A DNA stretch of 35,095 nucleotides from a virus: the IMG/VR virus record IMGVR_UViG_3300029309_000135, positions 1-35,095 of that record; one strand, 5' to 3'. Below, in pieces: positions 20,831 to 29,513 of the stretch (position 1 is the first letter of the stretch; every line of letters begins with the position of its first letter). The notes below the pieces were generated by a model. It was given only the letters and a program-made list of their open reading frames with translations. It ran no database searches and was not told the origin of the DNA. Position numbers and translations under genes: made by a program.

Positions 20831-21214
20831 ATGGATATTAGTGCGCTGGCGACCGCTGAGTCTCACGGTGCGGGGGCTGAATGTAACATCCTGGACCCCG
20901 TGACTAGAGAGCCCACTGACGTATTTATAAGCATCATGGGCGCAGACTCTAAAGAATGGAGGGCGCAGAAAAAGAAGCAGACCAACAAGATGCTGCAAGC
21001 GAGGTCTGAGGAAAAAGCGCAGTCGATAGATTTTGACGCTATGGATGTTGCAGCATTAGTGGCGGTGACGATTGGCTGGCGCGGGATTGTCTCGGATGGT
21101 GAGGAATACCCTTTTACAAAGGCAAACGCCAAGCATCTGTATGAAAACGCGCCAAATGTAGTGTCTCAGCTTTTGACGTTTGTGGCTGATGGCGCAAATT
21201 TTACCAAGGGCTAA
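20831..21214 (+). CDS. Tail assembly chaperone, gpG-like
   Basis: The 127-residue protein lies between tube and tape measure genes, as lambda G does. It is acidic and helical with QKKKQTNKMLQARSEEKAQS (about 46-65), ALVAVTIGWRGIV (about 75-87) and YPFTKANAKHLYENAPNVVS. It ends with ANFTKG. Its last codons contain the slippery AAATTTT, from which a -1 shift would join it to the T-like frame that follows. The shorter unshifted product is expected to be the major form. Confidence 0.88.
   Translation: MDISALATAESHGAGAECNILDPVTREPTDVFISIMGADSKEWRAQKKKQTNKMLQARSEEKAQSIDFDAMDVAALVAVTIGWRGIVSDGEEYPFTKANAKHLYENAPNVVSQLLTFVADGANFTKG
21196..21202 (+). promoter_or_regulatory. Programmed -1 frameshift site (slippery heptamer)
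   Basis: A AAT TTT fits the X XXY YYZ rule in the frame of the G-like gene. The -1 reading continues AAA TTT TAC and is open from 21190 to 21543. There is no ATG in that frame before the tape measure gene starts; the first start-like codon is a GTG at 21253 with no ribosome binding site. The stop of the zero frame comes ten bases after the site. Confidence 0.8.
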
Positions 21215-21543
21215 TAGACGAGGTTGAGGAGTTTGGGCGCTGGTATTTCTGGGTGCATTCCAGGCCAGACGGGTCATCTATTAGTCGGTATGACACTCTA
21301 AAGCAGGTAGAGAAGTCTACAGGTAGGACGCCGCCAGATCTGTTGGCAGCGCCCGAGTTACGAGGCGAGCACCAATATGCGTGGGAGACGTTTTGCTCGC
21401 TTAAAATGCATACCTACGCAGAACTAGAGGCGTATGGGCGGCTGACGGGCGTAACATTGAGTCCCTGGGAAGTGGACGCCGTTATGGTGTTGGCTAGATT
21501 AAGAGAGGCTTTACCAGAATGGCAACCGAAGTTGGCACCCTAA
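21202..21543 (+). CDS. T part of the GT-type tail chaperone (made by -1 frameshift)
   Basis: Read after the slip at 21196-21202, this frame adds 113 residues to the 124 of the G part, giving a 237-residue GT-like fusion. It begins YQGLIDEVEEFGRWYFWVHS and continues with KQVEKSTGRTPPDLLAAPEL, HTYAELEAYGRLTGV, and ends near LSPWEVDAVMVLARLREALP. In lambda the GT form binds the tape measure and brings tube subunits to it. The frame overlaps the tape measure gene by 25 bases. Use of GTG 21253 as an independent start is possible but less likely. Confidence 0.78.
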   Translation, partial: YQGLIDEVEEFGRWYFWVHSRPDGSSISRYDTLKQVEKSTGRTPPDLLAAPELRGEHQYAWETFCSLKMHTYAELEAYGRLTGVTLSPWEVDAVMVLARLREALPEWQPKLAP

Positions 21544-23231
21544 TAGTAAAAACTGACACCTCCGGCGTAAGAAAAGGTCAGCGCGATATCGAGCGCATGG
21601 GCCAAGCCGCCAAAAAAACCACCACTGAAACCAAGCAAATGACGGCAGCGTCCAAGGCGTCGAATGTGACGGTGGGCGATTTTGGCCGCAAAGCAGGTAT
21701 GGCAGGCGTACAGTTTGAGCAGCTCGCGGGTCAGATAGCGATGGGGCAAAACCCTATGCGTGCGCTCGGTGTTCAAGCCGCCGACCTTGGCTTTATTTTA
21801 GGGGTTCCGCTTCTTGGCGCGGTCGTTGGTATTACTGCTGCGATTGCTAGCGTCTTAATTCCAACAACAGAAGATGCAAGCGATGTGATAAAGGACATGA
21901 AGGAACGCCTCCTAGATATGGAGGAGGGTTTTGATAAGCTGACTGAGGCCCAAAAAAACTATCTGCGGGTCAACATACTTAGACAAATAATAGCGCTCAA
22001 CGACGAAATTCACGATATGACGCACTTTTTGGGAATGCGAATCAATCGGGGCTTTCTAAGCACAGAGACGTTAGCAGCAATCGATGAAATGAATGCAAAG
22101 ATAGCTGACCTATCAGGTCAGTATGACGATCTTAATAATAATGTCGCAGAGGGCACGAACGAAATAGAGGAGTACATACAGGGGCTACATGAAGAGTTTG
22201 CACAGCTCGGCATGAGTGAAAGGGCCTTGCATCTCTATAAGTTGACCCTCATGGGCGCAACAGAGGCTCAAAGGCTTGAGGCTGATGCGATATTACAGAA
22301 GATAGAGGCGCAGGAGGTTGAATTAGAACAATTAGAAAGACTCAAGGATTTAAAACGGGAAACGTTGGCGCAACTTGACGCGCACGACGAAGAAGTAAAA
22401 AAGGCAGAGGAAAACGCAGCAAAAATGGCCCAGCTTGATGAAACCAGGATGGAGCGAGAGGCGCGGTTGCGAGATGAGCGATTGGCGCAAATTGAATCAG
22501 ACAGGACCAAGGATTTAATTAACGAGCAGGAATATTTAGACGCCAAGGCGAGCATTAATGCCGCATACAATACCGCGTTAGCTGAAGATGAGCAGCGCAC
22601 AATGGACGATCTGAACCGGATAGATCAGGAGCGTCGTGATTTTGAGGCCGAATTAGAGAAGGAAAGGGTAGCTGCTGCGGCAGAAATTACAAACGCGCTA
22701 TTAGAGTTTGAGGATGTTTTGTTCAAGGGCAAGTCAGAGAAGGACAAGGCAGCGTTCCGATTGGCGGTTAATCTGGCTAACGCTGAAAAACGGCAGAACG
22801 CGGCAGATATTTTATCTAAGTCGTACGTTGCTGCGATGAAGGCATACGCAGCCCTTGCGGGCATCCCGATAGTAGGCCCAGTATTAGGAGCTGCAGCGGC
22901 TGCAGCGGCCATTTCGGTGGGCGCGTCTTATGCAACGAAGTCCTTAGCAGGCAGGGCGCTCGGGGGGCAGGTGCGGGCTGGAGAGTCGTACGTCGTAGGA
23001 GAGCGTGGGCCGGAGGTCTTAACAATGGGTGCAGGCGGCAGAATTACGCCAAACGACGCCCTGGGGACTGCATCGGTCTCCAACACTAACAACAGAACCA
23101 CAAACGTCAATTTCAATATAGAGGCTGCTGATGCGTCAGGGTTCGACCGGCTTTTGAACAGCAGAAGGGGCTTAATTCTGCAGATGATCAATGACGCTGT
23201 AGAAGATCAGGGCAGGGAGGCATTCGTATGA
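21519..23231 (+). CDS. Tail tape measure protein
   Basis: The 570-residue protein is largely alpha-helical. The N-terminal part (TLIVKTDTSGVRKGQRDIER) is typical of lambda-like tape measures. A membrane-like segment lies at about 88-112 (LGFILGVPLLGAVVGITAAI). A long coiled coil covers about 115-400, rich in E, K, R and Q. The C-terminus has the common APIVGPVLGAAAAAA-type segment (here AGIPIVGPVLGAAAAAAAIS) and VGERGPEVLTMGAGG. It sets tail length and probably leads DNA passage at infection. Its size implies a fairly short tail compared with lambda. Confidence 0.93.
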   Translation: MATEVGTLIVKTDTSGVRKGQRDIERMGQAAKKTTTETKQMTAASKASNVTVGDFGRKAGMAGVQFEQLAGQIAMGQNPMRALGVQAADLGFILGVPLLGAVVGITAAIASVLIPTTEDASDVIKDMKERLLDMEEGFDKLTEAQKNYLRVNILRQIIALNDEIHDMTHFLGMRINRGFLSTETLAAIDEMNAKIADLSGQYDDLNNNVAEGTNEIEEYIQGLHEEFAQLGMSERALHLYKLTLMGATEAQRLEADAILQKIEAQEVELEQLERLKDLKRETLAQLDAHDEEVKKAEENAAKMAQLDETRMEREARLRDERLAQIESDRTKDLINEQEYLDAKASINAAYNTALAEDEQRTMDDLNRIDQERRDFEAELEKERVAAAAEITNALLEFEDVLFKGKSEKDKAAFRLAVNLANAEKRQNAADILSKSYVAAMKAYAALAGIPIVGPVLGAAAAAAAISVGASYATKSLAGRALGGQVRAGESYVVGERGPEVLTMGAGGRITPNDALGTASVSNTNNRTTNVNFNIEAADASGFDRLLNSRRGLILQMINDAVEDQGREAFV

Positions 23232-23800
23232 GCTACCCGACAGACCCAGAATTCACGGCAATAAATGTTAGGAGCGAGCATACCAATGTCAGGTCAGAGA
23301 CAAAAAGTGGCCGGACAATCGTCAGAGGCTTGGGTGCGCAGCGATGGAGTTTTACCGCTAAATATGACGACTTGACGAGGGCGCAATTCGCGCCTGTGTT
23401 TGGTTTCATTATGGCTACAAAGGGCGGTGTAAGCAGCTTTAGCATAGTGCCGCCAGTTATCAGCTCCTCACAAAACACAATCAGCGGCACGCCTGCAGTC
23501 AATGGCGCTCACAGTGCAGGTGACAATACCATACAAGTCGATAGCTTCACTGGGACTTTGAAAACCGGCGACTTCATTAAATTTGCCAACCATAATAAGG
23601 TTTATATGCTAGTTGCCGACCGCAGCGGCGTAGGTGAAATGACTATCGAGCCCGCGTTGATACAAGACGTGCCGAACAACAATAGCATCACGGTGACAAA
23701 TGTTCCCTTTACCATGAGGCTGAACAACGACATTCAACAATATCAGCTCAGCGGTTTTGACAGATACCAGTATCAAATTGATTTGATTGAGGTGATCTGA
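23228..23800 (+). CDS. Distal tail protein
   Basis: The 190-residue protein follows the tape measure with a four-base overlap. It begins SYPTDPEFTAINVRSEHTNV and has a conserved QRWSFTAKYDDLTRAQFAPV block (about 37-56), FSIVPPVISSS (about 74-84), then a beta domain with LKTGDFIKFANHNKVYMLVA and a C-terminal VPFTMRLNNDIQQYQLSGFD. This resembles tail tip or distal tail proteins seen in the same position in many marine siphoviruses (lambda M/Dit-like slot). It would form a ring between tube and tip. Confidence 0.78.
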   Translation: MSYPTDPEFTAINVRSEHTNVRSETKSGRTIVRGLGAQRWSFTAKYDDLTRAQFAPVFGFIMATKGGVSSFSIVPPVISSSQNTISGTPAVNGAHSAGDNTIQVDSFTGTLKTGDFIKFANHNKVYMLVADRSGVGEMTIEPALIQDVPNNNSITVTNVPFTMRLNNDIQQYQLSGFDRYQYQIDLIEVI

Positions 23801-24351
23801 TGCCGCGCACGGTCAGCTCTGCCATGCTTACCGCGTTGGAGTCGGATGGCTTTGAGATGGCGCATCTAGTTTACCTGGGGATTGGCAGCGGCCTTTACAG
23901 CACTGATTACAACCACGAGATCACATATAGCAGCAATACGTACGAGGCGTCTGAATATTTATTAGACGTGGGTCAGCCATCAGAGTCGCAAGATCTTAGA
24001 GTTAATAGTCTACAACTGACGTACAGCAACGTCGGCGCTTCTTATTTAGGTGCCTTTCTTAATAATGATTGGATCAATAGGCAGGCGACGATAGCAAGGG
24101 CGGTCCTCTCTAACGGATCTATTGTAGGCACGCCAATAACTATTTTTGACGGAAAAATATCCTCGTTTGCTATCAGCGAAAACAAAACCGAATCAGATTT
24201 GAATGTAACAATTGCATCACATTGGGCTGACTTCCAAAAACAAGCAGGCCGCAAAACAAACAGCAACTCCCAACAATTCTTTTTTTCCGGTGACCTCGGA
24301 TTCCAATATGCGTCCTCTTTAGTGCGCGATTTAAAGTGGGGTCGGACGTAA
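23800..24351 (+). CDS. Minor tail protein, DUF2163-like
   Basis: The 183-residue protein begins RTVSSAMLTALESDGFEMAH, then LVYLGIGSG and STDYNHEITYSSNTYEA. The middle has TIFDGKISSFAISEN (about 110-124) and the end carries ADFQKQAGRKTNSNSQQFFF, SGDLGFQYASSLVRDLKWGR. The pattern agrees with DUF2163/BR0599-type proteins of gene transfer agents and lambda L-like slots, which link the distal ring to the tip protein. It starts on the last base of the upstream stop. Confidence 0.82.
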   Translation: MPRTVSSAMLTALESDGFEMAHLVYLGIGSGLYSTDYNHEITYSSNTYEASEYLLDVGQPSESQDLRVNSLQLTYSNVGASYLGAFLNNDWINRQATIARAVLSNGSIVGTPITIFDGKISSFAISENKTESDLNVTIASHWADFQKQAGRKTNSNSQQFFFSGDLGFQYASSLVRDLKWGRT

Positions 24352-27300
24352 TGGTTTTTGGCTTTGTCAAAAAAGTAGTCAAAAGCGTTTTTAGTGCGAT
24401 AGGCGACGCCGTTGGTTTCCTGCTGGACCCATTTATTGAGGAGCCAGATATTGCCACAGGCGTGCTCGTCAATAAGCAGTCGAATAACGCTGCTATCCCA
24501 GTTATTTACGGGGAGCGGAAAGTCGGCGGCACTCGGGTATTTGTATCGACCGGCGGCAACGACAACGAGTATTTGTATATAGCGCTTGTGCTATGTGAGG
24601 GAGAAGTCAACTCGTTGGGAGACGTATACATAAATGATGTGTTATCGACGGACTCTAAATACAGCGGCCTTGTCACAATAGAAAAGTATGTTGGGACTGA
24701 CACACAGACAAGCAGCTCGTTATTGTCTGCAGCCACTGATACCTGGGGGGCAAATCATAGATTGCGCGGTATCGCGTATTTAGCGCTTAGGCTCAAATAC
24801 GACGCAGACGCATTTTCCTCAATACCGGACATACAGTGTATTGTCCAGGGTAGAAAGGTCTACGATCCTAGAAATAACACGACGGCATACTCTAGCAACC
24901 CAGCGCTATGCCTACGAGATTATTTGACAAATGCGCGGTACGGCAAAGGGTTATCGTCCACGATAATAGATGACACCTCATTCTCCAGTGCTGCAAATAC
25001 TTGTGACAATACAATCACAGAGTACCAGGGCGGCGGTAGCGCTAAACTCTTTGAATGTAACGCCGTTCTTAGCACAGACAAAAAGATATTCGATAATGTA
25101 AAAATTTTGCTGCAGGGTATGCGCGGGTTGATGCCGTACCAGGATGGCACCTACACGTTGATAATCGATAAGGCTACCACCAGCACCTTCACCCTAAACG
25201 AGACCAACACACACTGCGATATCACCGTCAGAGACTCAGGAAAAAATAAGCGATTTAATAGGGTCAGAGCGACTTTCGTTAATCCCCAAGCAAATTGGCA
25301 AGAGGATGTTGTTATCTGGCCCCCAGCGGGTAGCACAGAAGAAAGCACATTCGCTACGGAGGACAATAACGAAGTCCTACAAAAAGATATCAAGCTCAGC
25401 ACTAATACAAACTACTACTCTGCACGCGACATCGCCCGCATAGTTTGCAGAGCATCACGCGAAAACCCGCTTAGCATGGAGCTGACAGCTACGCCAGAGG
25501 CGCTGCAGGTCGCAGTTGGGGATGTGGTCACCGTAAAACATCCGTCATTAGGTTGGACCGGATCGTCCACCAAAGACTTCAGAGTCATAGGTATGCAGCT
25601 CGCGGACTCAGGAGATGTTAGGTTTAGCTTGCAGCAATATAGCAATATCTATACATATCAATCACTTGCGCAACAGCCCAGCGCACCAGCGACGACGCTG
25701 CCTGATCCCTTTTCTGTGCCAGCGCCTACGAATTTATCGCTGACGCAAGGCGTAACAATAGAGGAAGATGGCACCTCAGTTTCGCGGCTGGTAATTAACT
25801 GGACGGCATCAGCAAGCGCTTTCGTTAGCGCCTACATAGTGGAGCTAACTCCTAGCGGGTTTGATTCCACGCAGGTCCGTATCAGTACGCCGGATGCAGC
25901 CGGTAACGACGTGACGACCCTCCTGGTGCCAAATGCCTACACGGTGCAGCACTCGGTATCGGTACGCGCAGAAAATGACGCAGGCGTACGCTCCGCTGCC
26001 CTCACTGGCACTGTAACGATAACAGGAGATACAACAGCGCCAGGGGTGCCATCATCTGTCTCTGCTACTGGCGCATATCGCTCCATAGTAGTGGCATGGA
26101 CTAACTCGTCTGACACAGACTTTGCAGCCGTTGATGTTTATAGGTCGAACACATCAAACGGTCAGTACAATAGAGTCGCATCTGTATCCGGTGCTTATGG
26201 TGCAGACGGCAAATTTGCCGACGCTGGTTTAGCCGATGGCGTCACTCGTTATTACAAGCTCAAAGCAATTGACCGGAGCGGCAACGCGAGTGCTTTTACC
26301 TCCGTGGTAAATGGCAGCACAGACGCTGCATCTACTCAATTCGGACCCCGTAACCAGCACGGTTATGTTTATTACACCTCTGCGTCAGCTAGTAGCCCGA
26401 GCACTCCGTCAGCTACCAGTTTCAATTTTAGCAATGGCACCTTTAGCGGCCTCACTAGCGGCTGGCAGCTCGACCCTCTAAGTCAGACGGGCGCGGATGG
26501 AAAGTTTTGGGCTGCAAGATTTTCCATATTAGAGGCGTCTTATGGAGGCAGTCAGACAATTACATTCAGCACGCCTTTCGCGTCCTTTGAATTCAACGGG
26601 CTCGTTACATTTACAAACCTAAATACAGAGCTAGCAGATCCGGCTAGCACGGAAATAACCACAATAGATGGTGGTTTAGTCAAAACGGGCGTAGTCAATT
26701 TAGGCAATACGTCAGGCATGGCGGTGCGGCAGGGCAAAACAGGCTACTCCTCCACCAACACAGGGTTTTGGCTCGGCAACGATGGCGGGACGCCAAAATT
26801 TCATATTGGCACATCGTCCAAGTTTTTCCGGTTCGACGGCACAGACGTAGAAGCAAAGGGCATTTTCGTCAAAGATACTGCGGGTAATCTTGTATTTGAT
26901 GCTGATGAGATTGATGGCGTTTACATCAAAGACCTGTCAGTGGCGACCGCAGCAATCGCCAACGCTGCCGTAGACACTCTGCAGATAGCGGGTAACGCGG
27001 TAACAATCCCAGAGGGGGCAGACGGATCAATCAACATTTCTATAGGCACGAGCTATACAAAAATCGGGGAGGTCACGCTCGATTACGGAACGGTGAATAA
27101 AAACCCCACTGCGGCAATAGCTATAGGAGTTGCGCAGGTTACAGGCGACGGGTCGCAAAACCAAGGTATAAACGCGGAATTGCGACGGGTGTACGGTAAT
27201 GGCACATATAACGGCAAGCACAACGTAAATAGCGTACGTAGCGATTTTGGCGGTCAAACCATCACGGGAGGGAAGTACGATATTAACCAGGTAGGGTCTT

Positions 27301-27395
27301 ACACCAGCGTCAAATTTGAGCTGCACGCAAAGGTTGGCAGCGGGACTCGTACGGCGACCCGTTTTTTAATAGCAGTGATGAGTAGCAAGCGATGA
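24351..27395 (+). CDS. Tail tip / host specificity protein, gpJ-like
   Basis: The 1014-residue product is read from ATG 24351, overlapping the upstream stop by one base; an upstream in-frame start at 24336 lies in the previous gene. The N-terminal ~450 residues have gpJ features: IPVIYGERKVGGTRVFVSTG (about 49-68), LYIALVLCEGEV, CLRDYLTNARYGKGLS and SGKNKRFNRVRATFVNP. Two fibronectin III-like domains follow (about 465-560 and 565-655, with VSRLVINWTAS and YRSIVVAWTNSSD). The C-terminal part is fibre-like, with repeated VFDADEIDGVYIKDLSVATA-type segments and a final beta domain. It probably forms the central tail spike that meets the host. Confidence 0.9.
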   Translation: MVFGFVKKVVKSVFSAIGDAVGFLLDPFIEEPDIATGVLVNKQSNNAAIPVIYGERKVGGTRVFVSTGGNDNEYLYIALVLCEGEVNSLGDVYINDVLSTDSKYSGLVTIEKYVGTDTQTSSSLLSAATDTWGANHRLRGIAYLALRLKYDADAFSSIPDIQCIVQGRKVYDPRNNTTAYSSNPALCLRDYLTNARYGKGLSSTIIDDTSFSSAANTCDNTITEYQGGGSAKLFECNAVLSTDKKIFDNVKILLQGMRGLMPYQDGTYTLIIDKATTSTFTLNETNTHCDITVRDSGKNKRFNRVRATFVNPQANWQEDVVIWPPAGSTEESTFATEDNNEVLQKDIKLSTNTNYYSARDIARIVCRASRENPLSMELTATPEALQVAVGDVVTVKHPSLGWTGSSTKDFRVIGMQLADSGDVRFSLQQYSNIYTYQSLAQQPSAPATTLPDPFSVPAPTNLSLTQGVTIEEDGTSVSRLVINWTASASAFVSAYIVELTPSGFDSTQVRISTPDAAGNDVTTLLVPNAYTVQHSVSVRAENDAGVRSAALTGTVTITGDTTAPGVPSSVSATGAYRSIVVAWTNSSDTDFAAVDVYRSNTSNGQYNRVASVSGAYGADGKFADAGLADGVTRYYKLKAIDRSGNASAFTSVVNGSTDAASTQFGPRNQHGYVYYTSASASSPSTPSATSFNFSNGTFSGLTSGWQLDPLSQTGADGKFWAARFSILEASYGGSQTITFSTPFASFEFNGLVTFTNLNTELADPASTEITTIDGGLVKTGVVNLGNTSGMAVRQGKTGYSSTNTGFWLGNDGGTPKFHIGTSSKFFRFDGTDVEAKGIFVKDTAGNLVFDADEIDGVYIKDLSVATAAIANAAVDTLQIAGNAVTIPEGADGSINISIGTSYTKIGEVTLDYGTVNKNPTAAIAIGVAQVTGDGSQNQGINAELRRVYGNGTYNGKHNVNSVRSDFGGQTITGGKYDINQVGSYTSVKFELHAKVGSGTRTATRFLIAVMSSKR

Positions 27396-27967
27396 CGGTA
27401 GCAGTAATACACGATGATGATGGCAAAATTACAATTTTGCGGTCGGGTAACGAGGCGGGCGTCAGAGCAGATGCGGACGCCTCGGGATCTGATTATGTAA
27501 TTACAGACGAGGATGTAGACGCTGATCAGCACTATGTGCGGGTGACAACGGACGAGATCGTGGCCTATCCTAAACAGCCGTCTGAGGCCCACGTTTTCAA
27601 TTACGCGACAGAAACATGGGAATGGGACATAAATCTAGCAAAGGCGCAGGCGTGGGCGAATATAAAGCTAGATAGAGATGATGACGAGTTTGGTGACTTT
27701 ACCTGGAACAATTGGGTCTTTGAGGCAGATGCAGACAGTCAGGCTAGGATTAGCGCAGCGGTACAGTCGGCCCTGTTAGATGACGCCTTTACTACTACCT
27801 GGACGCTCAAAAACAATACGACGCAATCACTCGATTGTGAGCAGATCAAGCAGCTAGGCAAGGCGTTGGGCGACCACATAAAGCAAGCTCACGAACGTGG
27901 TAGAATCGTTAGAGCGCAGATAGATGCTGCTACGACACTGGAAGAGCTGGAGGCTATAAGCTGGTGA
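27392..27967 (+). CDS. DUF4376-like tail fibre-associated protein
   Basis: The 191-residue protein overlaps the tip gene by four bases. The N-terminal part has small strands (TVAVIHDDDGKITILRSGNE). The C-terminal part (about 110-190) shows the DUF4376 pattern with WVFEADADSQARISAAVQSA, TTTWTLKNNTTQSLDCEQIK, and a helical end IVRAQIDAATTLEELEAISW. Proteins of this type lie in fibre regions and may help fibre assembly or become part of it; a role is not proven. Confidence 0.78.
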   Translation: MTVAVIHDDDGKITILRSGNEAGVRADADASGSDYVITDEDVDADQHYVRVTTDEIVAYPKQPSEAHVFNYATETWEWDINLAKAQAWANIKLDRDDDEFGDFTWNNWVFEADADSQARISAAVQSALLDDAFTTTWTLKNNTTQSLDCEQIKQLGKALGDHIKQAHERGRIVRAQIDAATTLEELEAISW

Positions 27968-28290
27968 CCACTATCAACCTCGTCAGCGGCGACACAAGGC
28001 CGTCTATCGAAATCACTCTCACGCGAGAGGATACGGGCAACGTTATTGACCTGTCTGGGTCTACGGTAGAGCTTAAATTTAGGAAAAAAGGCACGTCTAC
28101 TGTGCTGGTCACTAAAACATCGACCGCAAGCAGCAGCGAAGCGCAAGCGGGCAAAGCGATATTTGCGTGGTCTCCTGGGGATTTGAACGTCTCCCCTGGC
28201 CCGTATGAGGGAGAGGTTAGCTTTACGCTCGGCTCTAATACAGAGACCGTCATAGAGTTACTAGATTTCAATTTGAGAGATGACTTCTAA
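27964..28290 (+). CDS. BppU-N-like baseplate/fibre adaptor
   Basis: The 108-residue product begins with GTG 27964. It has the Ig-like pattern LVSGDTRPSIEITLTREDTG (6-25), VIDLSGSTVELKFRKKGTST, KAIFAWSPGDLNVSPGPYEG, and an EVSFTLG then FNLRDDF end. This corresponds to the N-terminal baseplate upper protein domain (DUF2479-like) that holds fibres on tail tips. As a stand-alone gene it could be the adaptor for the fibres encoded after it. Confidence 0.8.
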   Translation: MTTINLVSGDTRPSIEITLTREDTGNVIDLSGSTVELKFRKKGTSTVLVTKTSTASSSEAQAGKAIFAWSPGDLNVSPGPYEGEVSFTLGSNTETVIELLDFNLRDDF

Positions 28291-29056
28291 AGTAACTGTC
28301 AAGGTAGCGTATGCCAAACTAGCGGCAGCGCTTAATTCCGCGAAAATAAAAGCGATTAAGCTCGTCAATATTCTAGGCGAGGTTGCTCAATCCGTCGCGT
28401 CCGGCGCAAGCATTGGGGATGCGTTACGGTTAGCCGTCACTAAAGCGCAACAAGACGCTGCAAATGTCGGTGATTCACACGTAAAAGCGGTAACTGTCGC
28501 CAAAAGCGACACGACAGCCATCAGCGACGCGATCACCTTTGTGAGGGGCAGGCTGCTAGATGACACGCTAGGGCTTACAGATTCTCAGATCGCTGCAGTA
28601 ACTAAAGCGCTGAGCGACACGCCTGTCATAACTGACCTCGTAGCTAAGCAGCTCACGAAGTCTATCTCCGACACCATACGCGCTACGGATTCTTTTGCAG
28701 ATACTACTGGAGGCGCACAAACGACACGCAGCTTGAGTGACGCGCCAGGGGTGGGCGATGCTGTCGTTTTGGCCGTGGTTTCAGCCTTACAGGAAACTGC
28801 TAACCTCACAGATAGTGTCGTAAAAACTGTCGGCTCAGCGCTCACTGACGCGCCAAATATTACAGATGCAGCCGCAAAAACCGTGTCTGTTGCCCGCTCA
28901 GAGACAGCGCAGGTCGTTGATGTTAGAATTGCAGCGGTTTCGCTAAACAAAGCGGACTCCGCTGTCGTGACAGACGCGGGCACTTATCGGGGTCAAGGTT
29001 ATTGCGACTTTAGTTACTTTTCTGAGGATTATGTGGGATACGCAGGGGCTTTATAA
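28280..29056 (+). CDS. Repeat protein of the tail fibre region
   Basis: The 258-residue protein is made of degenerate repeats of about 18-22 residues on the theme K-x-[LI]-[ST]-[DE]-[TA]-x-x-[IVL]-[TS]-D, for example TKALSDTPVITD, KSISDTIRATD, RSLSDAPGVGD and SALTDAPNITD. At least eight copies run from about residue 45 to 235. The end is different and aromatic (YCDFSYFSEDYVGYAGAL), a short cap seen on related phage proteins. A beta-solenoid or helical rod is possible. It overlaps the previous gene by 11 bases and is followed directly by another fibre-region gene. Confidence 0.8.
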   Translation: MTSKVTVKVAYAKLAAALNSAKIKAIKLVNILGEVAQSVASGASIGDALRLAVTKAQQDAANVGDSHVKAVTVAKSDTTAISDAITFVRGRLLDDTLGLTDSQIAAVTKALSDTPVITDLVAKQLTKSISDTIRATDSFADTTGGAQTTRSLSDAPGVGDAVVLAVVSALQETANLTDSVVKTVGSALTDAPNITDAAAKTVSVARSETAQVVDVRIAAVSLNKADSAVVTDAGTYRGQGYCDFSYFSEDYVGYAGAL

Positions 29057-29503
29057 ATGAAAGACTTTTTGAAACTGACAGGTCGGGTCAACCTCAAGCT
29101 AATAGGCCCAGATGGATCGCTAAAAGACGAGAGAGACGTGGACAATCTTGTCGTAACTACCGGTCTAAATCATATTGCGTCTAGGATCAAAGATGCCACG
29201 GCAACGGCGATGACGCACTACGGTGTAGGGCAGGGACAAACGGCAGCGGCGGCTAATAACACCGATCTCGAAAACATTATTGGCAGCAGAGTTGCGTTGA
29301 CATCCACGACAGTCACAAACAACGAGGTGGTCTATGTCGCAGATTTCGGTGCAGGCGTGTCAACGGGTGCAATAACAGAGGCAGCGGTGTTTAACGCTTC
29401 CAGCGGTCAGACTATGCTTGCGCGAGTCGTGTTCAGCACTATCAATAAAGCAGCCGCCGACACTCTGCAGATTACGCATACGATCACTATTAGCGCATCG
29501 TAA
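29057..29503 (+). CDS. Conserved tail-associated protein
   Basis: The 148-residue protein starts directly after the previous stop. Its features are an N-terminal KDFLKLTGRVNLKLIGPDGS, then LVVTTGLNHIASRIKDATAT (about 32-51), MTHYGVGQGQTAAAANNTDL, and a beta-rich end with VVYVADFGAGVSTGAITEAA, VFNASSGQTMLAR. The conserved NLVVT.G...IA.R..DA and ITEA..FN..S.G.ML.R motifs are common in phage fibre regions, where the protein likely is a small structural head or collar for fibres. Exact function is unknown. Confidence 0.8.
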   Translation: MKDFLKLTGRVNLKLIGPDGSLKDERDVDNLVVTTGLNHIASRIKDATATAMTHYGVGQGQTAAAANNTDLENIIGSRVALTSTTVTNNEVVYVADFGAGVSTGAITEAAVFNASSGQTMLARVVFSTINKAAADTLQITHTITISAS

Positions 29504-29513
29504 GGAGTAGCTA

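Noticed and set aside
27299-27592. Minus-strand frame over the end of the tip gene
   Set aside because: It overlaps two coding regions and has no domain, so it is a shadow.
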